Origin: Apium graveolens
Taxonomy: Eukaryota > Streptophyta > Magnoliopsida > Apiales > Apiaceae
Direction of reading: 5' to 3'
Assembly: GCF_009905375.1 (NCBI RefSeq)
Contig: NC_133653.1
Location: 61,631,956 to 61,695,955, forward strand
DNA length: 64,000 nucleotides
Shown: positions 10,195-20,183 of the stretch, piece after piece
Position numbering within the stretch: the stretch's first letter is position 1
How the letters are laid out: each line of letters begins with the position of its first letter
The notes under the pieces: model-generated
The model's input: only the letters and a program-made list of their open reading frames with translations
Database searches by the model: none
Told to the model about the DNA's origin: nothing
Made by a program: the position numbers and the translations under genes

Positions 10195-10440
10195 ATGGCT
10201 GAATTTGGCTGGTTCTACAATTACGGTGATGAGACTGTGCATGTCTTTTTGAATGGAATTCCAACTCCCTACCCTATCACCAACATCCCTCACAATCTCT
10301 GGATTCAATTTCCAGAGGTTATCAAACGTGATCTGGTGGCCGTTCGAAGAGACCTTCACCTTCGTCGTATCCGTCAGCAAGAGCGAATCATTCGACTCGC
10401 TATCTTGTTTGTCGAAGATAGGAAGAGGAAGATGACTTAA
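10195..10440 (+). CDS. Small conserved ORF between pol and ORF3 (C1), 81 aa
   Basis: The ATG at 10195 opens 81 codons to a TAA at 10438. The N-terminal half is aromatic and neutral (MAEFGWFYNYGDETVHVFLN); the C-terminal third is strongly basic and helical, with RQQERIIRLAILFVEDRKRK. C2 has an equivalent frame at 31393-31662 whose C-terminus RQQERIIRLVVLFVESRKKK is nearly the same while the N-terminus has diverged, so the basic tail is the conserved part. C3 has lost the whole region. I chose this start over an in-frame ATG at 10153 because it aligns best with the C2 frame. I do not recognise the family; a small RNA-binding, nuclear-targeting or regulatory protein is possible. Confidence 0.5.
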   Translation: MAEFGWFYNYGDETVHVFLNGIPTPYPITNIPHNLWIQFPEVIKRDLVAVRRDLHLRRIRQQERIIRLAILFVEDRKRKMT

Positions 10441-11129
10441 TCTCGTCTTCTTCCTGTTCTTCTTCATCCTCAGCTTTGTCAGGCTTCTTAGCTAGGACTA
10501 AAGCTGTTGACGTTAGGATTAGAAGCTTAGGGAAAATCTTGTATTGATGTAATTTCTATTTCATATATGTATTGACTTGATATATTAATGAAAACTGTTT
10601 TTACTTCAAGATTTTGTCTCTGAGTTATTTTATCTTGTGTTGTTAAATCCTACTTGATATTCTGATGACCCTTTAAATTTTGTCTTTATTTAAGTTCTGA
10701 TTCTTTGTCAGCACTTATTCATCGAAATTATCTCGGTCATTTTTAACATGATTCATTTTCAGAATATTAATGTTGCAGTGAAAAAAATTCAATCAGTGCT
10801 AACGGTTTTAATTTTGAATTAAAACTGTGTCTCTTGATAACTGAAATGGTTTTTCCTTGAAACAAGGCAACTGGGTAAGTAATCATTCCTGTTTTCTCGA
10901 GCCCAGTAACTATCCGTTATTACTGCATGTCTGACAGGTGTCCAACGGTAACATTTTTTTTCAGAGTATAAGAACAACAGAGAGAAGATTTCTTTAATCT
11001 TTTATTTTCTTTATCCTTTATCTCTCTTCTTACTTTTACTCTCTTTCTCATTCTTTCTCACGTTGGTTTTTCATACAGACATTATCTCAAACACCTAACA
11101 GGCATACTTGAATTTCAATATTTTTTCAC
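10441..11129 (+). other. Spacer of C1 between small ORF and ORF3
   Basis: No ORF. The first part is AT-rich with further TTCTGAT motifs. From about 10900 the sequence becomes leader-like: a block shared with C2 and C3 (GCATGTCTGACAGGTGTCCA, near 10924) precedes a short AGTATAAGAACA stretch near 10965, then about 100 bases of CT-rich sequence ending shortly before the ORF3 ATG. TATA-like motif plus CT-rich leader resembles a plant promoter and 5' UTR, so ORF3 may have its own transcript. Inference only. Confidence 0.4.
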
Positions 11130-14100
11130 ATGGCACCAAAGGATTTAATCATTGATGGAGCAAAGTTTGTTCCAAACAACTATGCTGCAATTCTTGATCA
11201 TGCTGAAGCTCCATCTGAATTGCATTTTGTGCAAGATCTTCTTGCACATAGTGAGGTTGGGTACGCTTTAACTCAGCCTGAATTATTTTCAAGTCAACAA
11301 GTTCTGCGGTTCTGGAGGACTGGAGTTTTTGATGATGGTGGTAAACGAGGAACTCCCAGTATTATCTTCCAAGTGGGTGATTCATCCTATGTAGTCACTC
11401 CTGGTACAGTACGAAGAGCATTACATCTTCCAGAAGATTGTACCTTCTCTATACCAGAGGAATCAGAACTTCGGGGGTTAATGACTGATTTGGGATATGA
11501 AAAGAGTCTGACGAAACTTGGACAGTTGAAACGGGCTAATATCAGAAGAGAATGGAGTTTCTTCTTCGATTGCATCACCAAGGCCTTTGGCAACAAGTGT
11601 TCAAATTTTGATGCCATCCCAATTCTGAGTCAGCACATCGGGTATGCTATTATCCATCAAACTCATTTTGATTTTGCAACTGGAATAATTGGTTTTATTG
11701 GGGATAGGATGACAGAGGATCGAGATGTTGTTTATTTTGCTAGATTCTGTCAACTTATTTATACGTATTGTACTACTGAACCCCAGTTAGTCAGCACTCA
11801 AACCCCACCTTTTAAGGTTGCAAAAAGGTACTTTAACGACCTGATAAATGCTGACACAAAGAAATCAATGGTGAGACAATTATAGATTCCTCAGTCTGTG
11901 AAACAGATTCTGGTAAATGCTGATCCTGCTACTTACAAATCTGTTTACTCAAATGTTCAACCAACTCACCATAACCAAAATCCATCAACCTCAGTACCTA
12001 CCTCTCATTCTACTCAACCTACCCTCAGAACTTATCTCAAATCCTATCTCTCCACTTCACAGACTGCTCAACCTTCTTCTTCATCACCTACTGTGAAGCC
12101 TACATCCTCTAAACCAAAGAGAACAAAGACTGTTCCTCAAACATCTCAGAAGAGGAGGAGGATCACCTTGAGAGATGACTCAGATTCTGAGGAACCGATT
12201 CCTTCTTCAGAACCTGTGGTAAATGAAGCTGAGAAGGCAACTTCTCAGAAGGATTCTGCAATTGGGGGTTCTAGGCTTCTCAAGAGGCTTAGACGTATGA
12301 CGGTTCCTGAAACTCCCAAGGAATCCAAATCTACAAGGAAGTACAAGAAACAGAGGGCACAAAGGTCAGTTTCAGATGATGAGGAGGAAGCAGCTAAGGA
12401 AGGGGATCAGGAATCTCTGATCTCACAAGACAAGGAATTTGCTCCAGTCACTTCTTCTCCATCAACTCCATCTCAGGAACCTGTATCTGACAAGGCTAAT
12501 TCACCTTCTATGTCTCTTGTTGATCCAGGCACAAGTGCTGAAATTGATATTCAGAACCTGGTTGTGCCTGAAATACTTTTCTTAGAAGCTCCAACAGCAA
12601 ATAATCCTTCCACAACACCTGTTACTGATGCTGTTCAAACTCCTGAGTTATCACTAACACCTTCTCTGCATCAAGATGCTGATGATCAGATTTTAGGTGA
12701 ACATCAGGATATGGCTGTTGATCAGAACTTAGTATCAGATCAGCAATTAGAGGATGTTGAAGCCTCCATTGCTACTCACACAGTTATCTTATCAGAAGAT
12801 ACTGATTTTCTAAGTTCTGATGCTGCAAATGTTGGAGATACTGGTGAGGCTGCTACAACTGTAGACGCTGATGAAGCAGGTCCTTCAGGACATACTCCTC
12901 CACTGACTCTTCCTAAGTCTGAACTGTTAAAGGAGTTTGTTATCAGGGATGCACCAGTACCTTGGAGTGAAACTCCTGCAGGTCAGGAGTGGACTAAGGA
13001 ATGGAACTCAGTTTCATGTGTTCCAAATGCTTTACATCTTGCTGAGCACTTGACTAAAGCTGATGAAATGTTACATTCTGATGATTTTAAAACCCAGCTT
13101 AGAGTCACTGCATTGAGTACTAAACATCTCCAAGGTCTTCATTCCAACACTCATGCAGAGCTACACAAGATTCAGGAGAACTTTATCAAACAGGAACAAG
13201 TTTGGAAAATTGATAAGAAAAAGTTCTTCCAACCTACCATTGACAGGGTTGCTTATATTGAGAAAACTCAAGAGAAGCAACAAGCTCAGATTGATCAAAT
13301 TCTGACAAATCAAGCTTCTCAGCAATCGCAACTTACTGAAATCCAGACCTCAGTGGAATTACTTATCTCTCTTTTATTACCTGCTGATGCCAAAAAGGGG
13401 GAGAAGGTAATTAAGTCCAAATACAAAACCAACAAGTCACTGCAAGGAAAGGATGATGGAAAAGATGACCAAGGAAACTCTGGAATGGGTAGTGGTCATA
13501 GTCAAGGTAGAAGGTTTACATCAAGACAAGCTAGTCACAGAACAAGTTCTGATACTGGGAAAAGAATAAGTTCTGCTGCTGGTAAAAGGATAAGTTCTGA
13601 TGAACTTCTAGATCTTGATGAGGAAATGTTAAGACAGTTATTTCTTCAAGAAAATCCAGGGATGGACTTGGAAAGTTTAAAGGAAGAAGAAGCCAGACTT
13701 AAATCAGAGAAAGTCACATCTAAATCTGAAGCTTCTGGTAAAAAGTTACTTCCAAAACCTAAAGGCATTGTGATCAAAGAAAGGATACATACTGAAGAAA
13801 CTTTGGCTAGATCACAACCACAGATAGATCCAAGATCCAAGGGTAAAGAAAAGGTTGGTGAACCTATCAAGCCTTATGTACCTCCTGAGGAAGAAGAAAT
13901 TACTGATGGAAAAGATGATCTTGCTCTGACTTCAAGAAAAATTCTTAAAACAACCTCTGACATGGCTCAAGTTGTTCAGAGTCAAGAAATTGTAAGTTCT
14001 GATATTCAGAAGAAGCAAGTAACCTCTGGCAGTGCTCAAGTTAACTTGATATCAGAAAATAAATCTAAAACACTCCTACCAGGATTCACTAAAGCAAAAC

Positions 14101-14840
14101 AGACTCAATCTTTGAAGACTACTCCAAGTGGTTTTGAAGCAAGAGTAGTTACTGGAAAGGAAGCTAGAGATAAAACTGGATTGGGAAGTGCTGATGAAAG
14201 AAGAGTACACAACACTACCGATGATCCAACTTCCTTGAGTGAACCAGGTATTGGAGCAACTCCTGAAAGATTGAATCAACTAGAATCTGTACAGATGGTT
14301 TACCATACCTACTTGAAAGAATACATCATGTTGTATTTCATGACAGATGGTAGGGTTTATCATATAAGACAAAATGCCATTCCTTTGAAGTATTTTGAAG
14401 AATTGGAGCATGTACTTTTCTTACTTCAAGTGGATGACAGAATAATAGTGACTGCTGCAAACTACTTAAAAGAACAGATTCAGAGACAGAAAAGGCTTTA
14501 TTCTGTTAAGTTTGACAGCATATATGTTCCAAAGTACAGAAATCACAATGGTGATATTGTTGATATGAAGCCTAATACTGCACAGATCAGAACATATCTT
14601 GGTATTAAGGGGCTTGAATTCAATCTAGAGTCTAACAAAGCTTATGTCATAAGACTAGATCGGGAGTTGAGAAAAGCAAAGATTAATGATCTCAGAGCTG
14701 CAATATTTCAAACTGGTGAAGATACTGCAGAGCTTAAAGATGTCAAACGGAGAATGATTGATGAACTCAGATATGCTGAGAAATGTTTGTTGAAGAATTA
14801 TCTCAGAACAACTCCTGACATCAGAGAGATCAGAAAGTGA
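11130..14840 (+). pseudogene. Large ORF3 downstream of pol (C1), about 1,236 codons with one internal TAG
   Basis: The frame starts MAPKDLIIDGAKF at 11130 and ends at a TGA at 14838; a single TAG at 11883-11885 (codon 252) splits it, where C2 and C3 read CAG. Residues 1-250 form a compact globular domain (VLRFWRTG, VVTPGTVRRALHLPE, REWSFFFDCITKAFGNK). Residues 250-480 are low-complexity Ser/Thr/Pro/Glu with basic clusters (KPKRTK, SQKRRRIT) suited to nuclear import. A coiled-coil region follows around 490-600, another Lys/Ser/Glu-rich linker, then a conserved C-terminal domain (about 1050-1236; YHTYLKEY, RVYHIRQNAIPLKYF, EYLGIKG-like block). I see no signal peptide or membrane segment, so an envelope role is not supported. 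The N-terminal layout resembles long post-pol ORFs of asterid copia elements. Function unknown. Confidence 0.75.
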
Positions 14841-15047
14841 TGAAGCCAAGTCGAAGATCTACAACTGCTTAAATTCTGACATTTATACAGATTAAAGTTG
14901 TTATCAGAAGTTGAATTGGTAAAAGCTTTAAGGACTGTAAGTTGTAGTTATCTTGTCTATTTCTCATGCATTTGTACTTAATGTTTTTGACATCATCAAA
15001 TATCTGTTAAACTTGTATATTTTGCTAATTTACAAGTTGGGGGAGAT
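14841..15047 (+). other. 3' untranslated spacer and polypurine tract of C1 (PPT 15031-15047)
   Basis: About 190 bases of AT-rich sequence lead to TACAAGTTGGGGGAGAT, directly abutting the LTR. This is the plus-strand primer site, and it is conserved in C2 (36297-36312) and, with one G-to-A change, in C3 (52225-52240, minus). Confidence 0.85.
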
Positions 15048-15646
15048 TGTTAGATATATTTGATAATGTCATGGCTAATATGTTTTATGTTTAGATTTCA
15101 GATCTTATTTGAACTGAACAAATCAGTACTTAACTGATCAGTACTTATACTGGAAGTCAGAACTTAAAGGATATCAGTACTTATGTCATCAGGAGATAGA
15201 TATCAGAACTTAAGTGCTGAAGGACGATCAGATAAGGACAGTAGCTGATTAAAGTTAAGAAGATCAAGATAAACATAAGAAGAGATATGCATGAAGAAGG
15301 AATTCCGTGAAGAATGGAATACTTGGAATAAAAGATATCTGATTGATATATTTTAGGAAGCAGAATTATATTCCATATCAATTAGCGATTATCTTGTAAC
15401 TGTGTAGTATATAAACACAGACATAAGGTTTACACTAGAAGTGTTATCATTATCGAGAATATTATTTACTATAACCCTAGCAGCTCTCGTGATATTTTGT
15501 TCATCACTGAGAGATAACAGTTTCAGATTGTAACAGAGTTTATTGTTTCAATAAAGTTTGTTTTCTGTTACATAAGTTCTTGAAGTTTGATTTGATTGTA
15601 ATAAACACTGTATTCACCCCCTCTACAGTGAAAGTGTGACCTAACA
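15048..15646 (+). repeat. 3' LTR of copia C1, 599 bp
   Basis: Starts TGTTAGATATATTTG and ends GTGTGACCTAACA, with an imperfect terminal inverted repeat TGTTAG/CTAACA. U3 holds five TCAGWACTTA motifs between 15123 and 15212, the last forming a near-perfect palindrome with the following bases. A TATA box (TATATAAA) is at 15408-15415 and a poly(A) signal (AATAAA) at 15550-15555, giving a short R of roughly 120 bp. U5 includes a C-run (CACCCCC) near 15615. Confidence 0.93.
15123..15220 (+). promoter_or_regulatory. Cluster of TCAGWACTTA motifs and palindrome in the copia U3
   Basis: TCAGTACTTA or TCAGAACTTA occurs at 15123, 15138, 15157, 15174 and 15203. The last copy plus the next eight bases reads TCAGAACTTAAGTGCTGA, an 18-base inverted repeat with one mismatched pair. 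The cluster lies 190-290 bp upstream of the TATA box and recurs in the C2 and C3 LTRs, so it is a candidate enhancer or binding-site array. Confidence 0.55.
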
Positions 15647-16072
15647 GAGATGATGGTTGAGATAAATAATGGAGATAAAAAAATAGTCAAAACTAAAAAG
15701 TTCACATTGAACACAACCAATATTTTCCAGAACATCCCTGTTATCATTACCAAATCAGGAATGAAAAGTGGATAACCATTGTTATCTTTTGGAGGCCATA
15801 TGGATTGACCTCAACTTGAATAAGGATGCTATTGTGAAATTTGGTTTAGACTATCGAGGTGGGAATGATTGAATAAGATAATCTATCAAGGATATACGAC
15901 TTGATTTATCCATGGAAGGATGCAAGTACCTTTTTAAAGGTAGAATTAAGGATGGAACCGCGATAACTTGAGATGAACCATTGGGGAATGCATACAGGTT
16001 GGCATTTCACCCTTAATAAGGATAATATGAGTTTTGACAGTACGAAGTGGAAAGGATTAAGGTAACACCAAC
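15647..16072. other. Degenerate intervening sequence, possibly decayed gypsy pol
   Basis: This segment separates C1 from gypsy A. No frame is open for long. One short translation near 15990-16060 weakly recalls the zinc-binding start of a gypsy integrase, but that match is not convincing. Its last five bases, CCAAC (16068-16072), recur directly after gypsy B at 49992-49996. Confidence 0.3.
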
Positions 16073-17754
16073 TGTAATATCCAGGATATATCGTGTAATT
16101 GTTTTTGCTAATAGATAATTATTATATGTGATCAGTATCCATTTTGTGAATTACTTGTTAAGTGTTAAATGTGTTTGGATGTTTAAAAATAATATTAAAT
16201 GAGTATTTTAATTTTTATATGTCCAAAATAAAATATAAATAATTCTCATATCTTCCTAATTATTTTTATGATGATTTATGATTTTATAGGAAATATATGG
16301 ATTTTATAAAATCTTTTTCCGAGTATTTAAAAACTCAATTAACAATCGGGAACCAACCGACGTCATCCGTTTTTACGTTTTTATAAACCGAAACTCTTCC
16401 GAGAACTCCTTCCTAACCTAATTGTAATATTCCGAGCATTTTCCATGTTTCGACTTTTTCGATCTGGCGTACGGTTTGTCCTGTGCGGGTCCCGGCGCAA
16501 TATTTTCGATACATTATTCATTTCGGTAAATCAATAAAACTCGTATTTTTGATAAACAGGATCTTTTTATTAAACTATCATAATTATCACCTCGTAATAC
16601 GTGTAACCAGGCGCTGAGACCAAGACTGCAGTACAAATTGTACTGATTTGGATAATTATTCTGAAAACCGGTACCGTTTGGATCAGTTTTTATAAATAAA
16701 CGTACCATTTTATATCCGGAATGATCTAACGGGATACTAATTTTTCATAATTATAAATAGCCTCTACCGTATTTTATTTTGTACCAGAAATCATTTGCAA
16801 ACAGTATTTACAGAATTTTTCCAGAGAAAATACTTTAATTATATTTTGTTCTTCGTAATCAAACTCAAATCTGGAGGCGTTATCGATATCGGATTTTGGC
16901 GTGCTTATACTCAAAACGAAGCTGTTGATTTCTACTTTCAGAATCTTTCATCAAAACCACTGCAGAATCAAGTGGTAATTCTGTACAAACTGTTTTTATT
17001 TCGAATTATTAATGATTTAAATTATGAATTTTTATACGGATGATTGTTTGAATGATTTGATGCTTGTATGTGGTAGATCTTTTCTTCCTCATCATTTTGG
17101 TATGTCATATGATCGATTTGGAGTTCAATAACATGTTCAAATTAGGGTTTGATTCTCGAATTGTATAATTAGGGTTTATATTCGTTTGAATGTTCTTAAT
17201 TAAAATTGGGGGTTTCTTATTTAGGGATTATTAGATGTTCTTAAGAGGTGGGTTTTGTTCCCCTTGAAATTTGCAATATATTCATATATAGCACGTTAAC
17301 AGACGATTCCTGGATCGAACGGAGTTTTCGCTTGAAGTTTCGCCGGATTTTATATAAACTCGCCGGCGGCGAGTTTTCCTCGGGTTATTACGATCGATTT
17401 ACAGCTTGTTTGATGGAATAAATTGCATGAATAGGTTCCTAAAATTGTAATCTACGTTTCCCCGTTGATTTGGTCGTGTTCTGGGTTGTTTTTGAGCTCG
17501 TCGGAAAGCTTCAAGTCGCCGGCAATGGCTGCGCCGACGACGTGAGGTAGATTATGGCAAAAGTGCAGAAAGATCCCTGACCTTTCTATACTCTTGCAGT
17601 TTGGTCCCTAACGTTTTAAAAACTTATAACGATTTGATTTCTGTTTAAAATCCTTTAAAAGTTTGATTTCTTTTTTACAAAAATTATTTTAAAAATTGTT
17701 TTTAATTCCCAAAAATTCTGAAAATGATTATTTTAATTCCAAAATTTTTTTTAA

Positions 17755-17895
17755 TTCAAAAATAAATTTGAATTAATTAGTTAATTAATTTTAGTTAATG
17801 ATTAATTGATTAATTGGTCAATTAATTCAAAAATTAATTAATTTAATTAATTATTAATTGATTTTAATTAATTATTTAATTAGATTTAATTATTT
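17755..17895. repeat. Low-complexity TTAATTAA-rich tract
   Basis: About 140 bases are almost entirely permutations of TTAATTAATT and AATTGATT. It lies inside the A LTR, is absent from the B LTR, and looks like a slippage-expanded AT microsatellite. Confidence 0.8.
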
Positions 17896-19137
17896 AAAAA
17901 TGATTTAAAAATTCTGAAAAATAATTTCGAGCTTTAAAATATTATTTTAAATTGTTTTCAAGGCTCGATAATTATTATAAAATTGTTTTGAAGCCAGATT
18001 TGGCCAACCGAACTCTGTTTATTACTTTGAAATTGATCCAACGACCCGTTTTAATTCCGAAAAATATTTTAAAAATCATTTTGAATACCCAAAAGCCTGT
18101 TTATAATCCGAGACTCCTTTATAAATGATATGTCATTGATTATTTGATGTGTTATATGTTATATGTGACTTGTTGGTTGACCGTCGGTCTATATGTTCGG
18201 TGTTTACTTGTTTATAGCGTAACTTTCAATCCGTTAATCAGATTTGGGTGAAACGAAGGGTAGATAGAAGTGTATGTCGAATAGAATCGTATGTGTTAAA
18301 TATTGATAGATACTTATGATGCCTAGAAGAGTAAGCAAGGCATAGGAAAGGGAAACAGGTGATCAGAAAATGGAATCGACATGTAGAAAATATAGCAAAT
18401 GATCAGAAAATAGAATCGAGGCATATGAAAAGTAGACGAGTGGTTGTTGAAGAAAGTCACTGGGCGAATACAAGTAAAATTAGAATTGATTGTGATAAGG
18501 CAAGTACTTCTAAACCTTTTTCGAGATATAATGCAAATATTTTTAAACTTTCTCGTAACATATTGTTAAGTGTTCAAAATAGCTTTGTTTTATGTTGAAA
18601 GTACTTTGAATCCTTCAGCCTTGAACCTGAGCCAAATCATTTGATCTTTGAGCCGTAAGCCTTATTCTTTGTGAACCATTTCTTGTTGGTTTACCAGATA
18701 CTAAACCACACAAACACGATGCTGCTCCACAAATATATATCCATTATATAACAAACACTAGAACAAAATTGTTTACACATACAGAAACTTTTATATTCAA
18801 CCATACCTTGTGACATCAAAGTACTAAAACCTTGTAAAGATATTATTTATCTAATACCCGATTATCCTACAGGCTGGATGCCACTTCTTTTATATATACT
18901 TTGACATACTCTTTTTGGTACCCATGAATTTTCACCATGCTCTTCTACAAATGTTTTATTGTTATTGATTATGATCCGGTTTTATTGAATTATATTGTTT
19001 ATCATATTGAACTTCTTTAGAATTGGATAATTTTCTTTATGTGGACCAGATTCGTGGTCAGACCATATCGATGGTCAAATTAGGCCAATGTGTGCCTTGG
19101 ATCCAGTAGTTAGAGCAGTGATGTGTGCTTTGCTCGG

Positions 19138-19168
19138 GGTTAGTGCATGACTGATCAGCAGCCTAACC
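19138..19168 (+). other. LTR hairpin with TGATCA palindrome (gypsy A)
   Basis: GGTTAG (19138-19143) pairs with CTAACC (19163-19168), and the enclosed segment contains TGATCA (19152-19157). The B LTR has the same structure on the minus strand at 47065-47095. The arrangement matches the hairpin of the G1/G2 family although the primary sequence differs. Confidence 0.45.
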
Positions 19169-19338
19169 TTGGTTTTAAAAACTTAAAATGAATATCCAAT
19201 TTTATTGGTTGTTTAACAAGAAACTTGATTCCTTTTAATCATCTCGTTTAATCATTGTTTAACCTCAGTTATTGATATTATGACTTGCTGAGCTAGTTAG
19301 CTGTGAATCTTTTTATATATTTTATAGTTAAGAAGGAT

Positions 19339-19392
19339 ATGGATGATAGTAAAGTTCTTCAGTCCAAAGTGCGAGCTAGGATTCCAGTTTGA
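19339..19392 (+). pseudogene. LTR mini-ORF of gypsy A, truncated
   Basis: ATG at 19339 opens 17 codons beginning MDDSKVLQSKVRARIP and ending at a TGA at 19390. The homologous B frame (46802-46888, minus) has 28 codons and begins MDDSEVPQSKVRAKVP, so A appears truncated. It follows TATATTTTATAG, which corresponds to a TATATTTTACAG acceptor-like site in B. Confidence 0.3.
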
Positions 19393-19563
19393 GTTGGATC
19401 GAGCTAGCAGAAGCTTCATATGGTAGTGAGATAACAAGATTGTAAGAATAATTTCATTATCAGTTGTAAGTTAAATTAGTTGGGAATTGGTACATTATAA
19501 TAAAAGTTAAGGTTGTGGCTTGTTTTCATACTTTAACCTGTTGCGATCTGTGGTTATGTAAAT

Positions 19564-20168
19564 TGTTAGATATATTTGATAATGTCATGACTAATATGAT
19601 TTATGTTTAATTTTCAGATCTTACTTAAACAGGACAAATCAGTACTTAACTGAAATCAGCACTTATACTAAAGTCAGAACTTAAGTTATCAGTACTTAAG
19701 TTTCAGGAGATATTTATCAGAAGATAATATCAGGACTTAAAGAAACGTTCAGATAAGGAAGGCGGCTGATTGAAAGGAAAAGAAGATCAAGACAAACATA
19801 AGAAGAGATATGCATGAAGAAGGAATTCTATGAAGAATAAAATACTTGGAAGAAAAGATATCTGATTGATATATTTTAGGAAGCAGAATTATATTCCATA
19901 TAAATTAGAGATTATCTTGTAACTGTGTAGTATATAAACACAGATATAGGGTTTACACTATAAGTGTTATCGTTATCGAGAATATTATTCATTGTAACCT
20001 TAGCAGCTCTCGTGATATTTGTTCATCACTGAGAGAGGACAGTTCCATACTGTAACAGAGTTTATTGCTTTGAATAAAGTTTGTTTTCTGTTACTTATGT
20101 TATTAGAATTTGATTTGATTGTGCTATACACTGTATTCACCCCCCTCTACAGTGTGTGTGACCTAACA
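19564..20168 (+). repeat. 5' LTR of copia C2, 605 bp
   Basis: Runs TGTTAGATATATTTG to GACCTAACA. TATA box TATATAAA at 19931-19938, AATAAA at 20073-20078. U3 contains TCAGTACTTA, TCAGCACTTA and TCAGAACTTAAGTT motifs between about 19647 and 19705. Confidence 0.95.
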
Positions 20169-20170
20169 AG

Positions 20171-20183
20171 TGGTATCAGAGCC
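20171..20183 (+). other. Primer-binding site, initiator-Met tRNA type (C2)
   Basis: TGGTATCAGAGCC, two bases after the LTR end, matches the 3' end of plant initiator-Met tRNA over 13 bases. The gag ATG is only 41 bases further on. Confidence 0.93.

Larger units (their letters stand above)
6529..15646 (+). mobile_element. Ty1/copia Sirevirus-like element C1, 3' portion
   Basis: Order: integrase C-terminus, RT and RNase H (6529-8800), non-coding spacer, small ORF (10195-10440), spacer, ORF3 (11130-14840), polypurine tract (15031-15047) and 3' LTR (15048-15646). The 5' LTR, gag, protease and most of integrase lie beyond gypsy G1, outside the window. Affinity to the Sirevirus (SIRE/Maximus) lineage rests on the complete relatives C2 and C3: long Gag with a coiled coil after the first zinc knuckle, two further knuckles, internal GGGGGAGCAT motifs and an extra ORF after pol. 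C1 has the best-preserved pol and ORF3 of the three. The bases after the LTR (GAGAT, 15647-15651) should be its target duplication; the other copy is not visible. Confidence 0.9.
16073..19563 (+). repeat. LTR of gypsy A, first part (remaining ~100 bp at 36917-37016)
   Basis: The likely start is TGTAATATCCAGGATA after the CCAAC flank; the start is inferred from the TG terminus and the flank repeat, not from a second LTR. The segment is AT-rich without long ORFs. From 18600 it aligns with the B LTR, including the hairpin at 19138-19168 and the mini-ORF at 19339. Total LTR length without C2 would be about 3.6 kb. Confidence 0.65.

Noticed and set aside
11130..14840. ORF3 as a retroviral-type envelope gene
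   Set aside because: No signal peptide, membrane anchor, or cluster of paired Cys residues is visible; the protein is hydrophilic with low-complexity linkers and a coiled coil.
15960..16067. Gypsy integrase zinc domain in the segment left of element A
   Set aside because: Only a few aligned residues (A-x5-HP) with intervening stops; too weak to call.
20171..20183. TGGTATCAGAGCC as part of a tRNA gene
   Set aside because: Only the 3'-end complement is present, at the exact PBS position after an LTR; no cloverleaf nearby.
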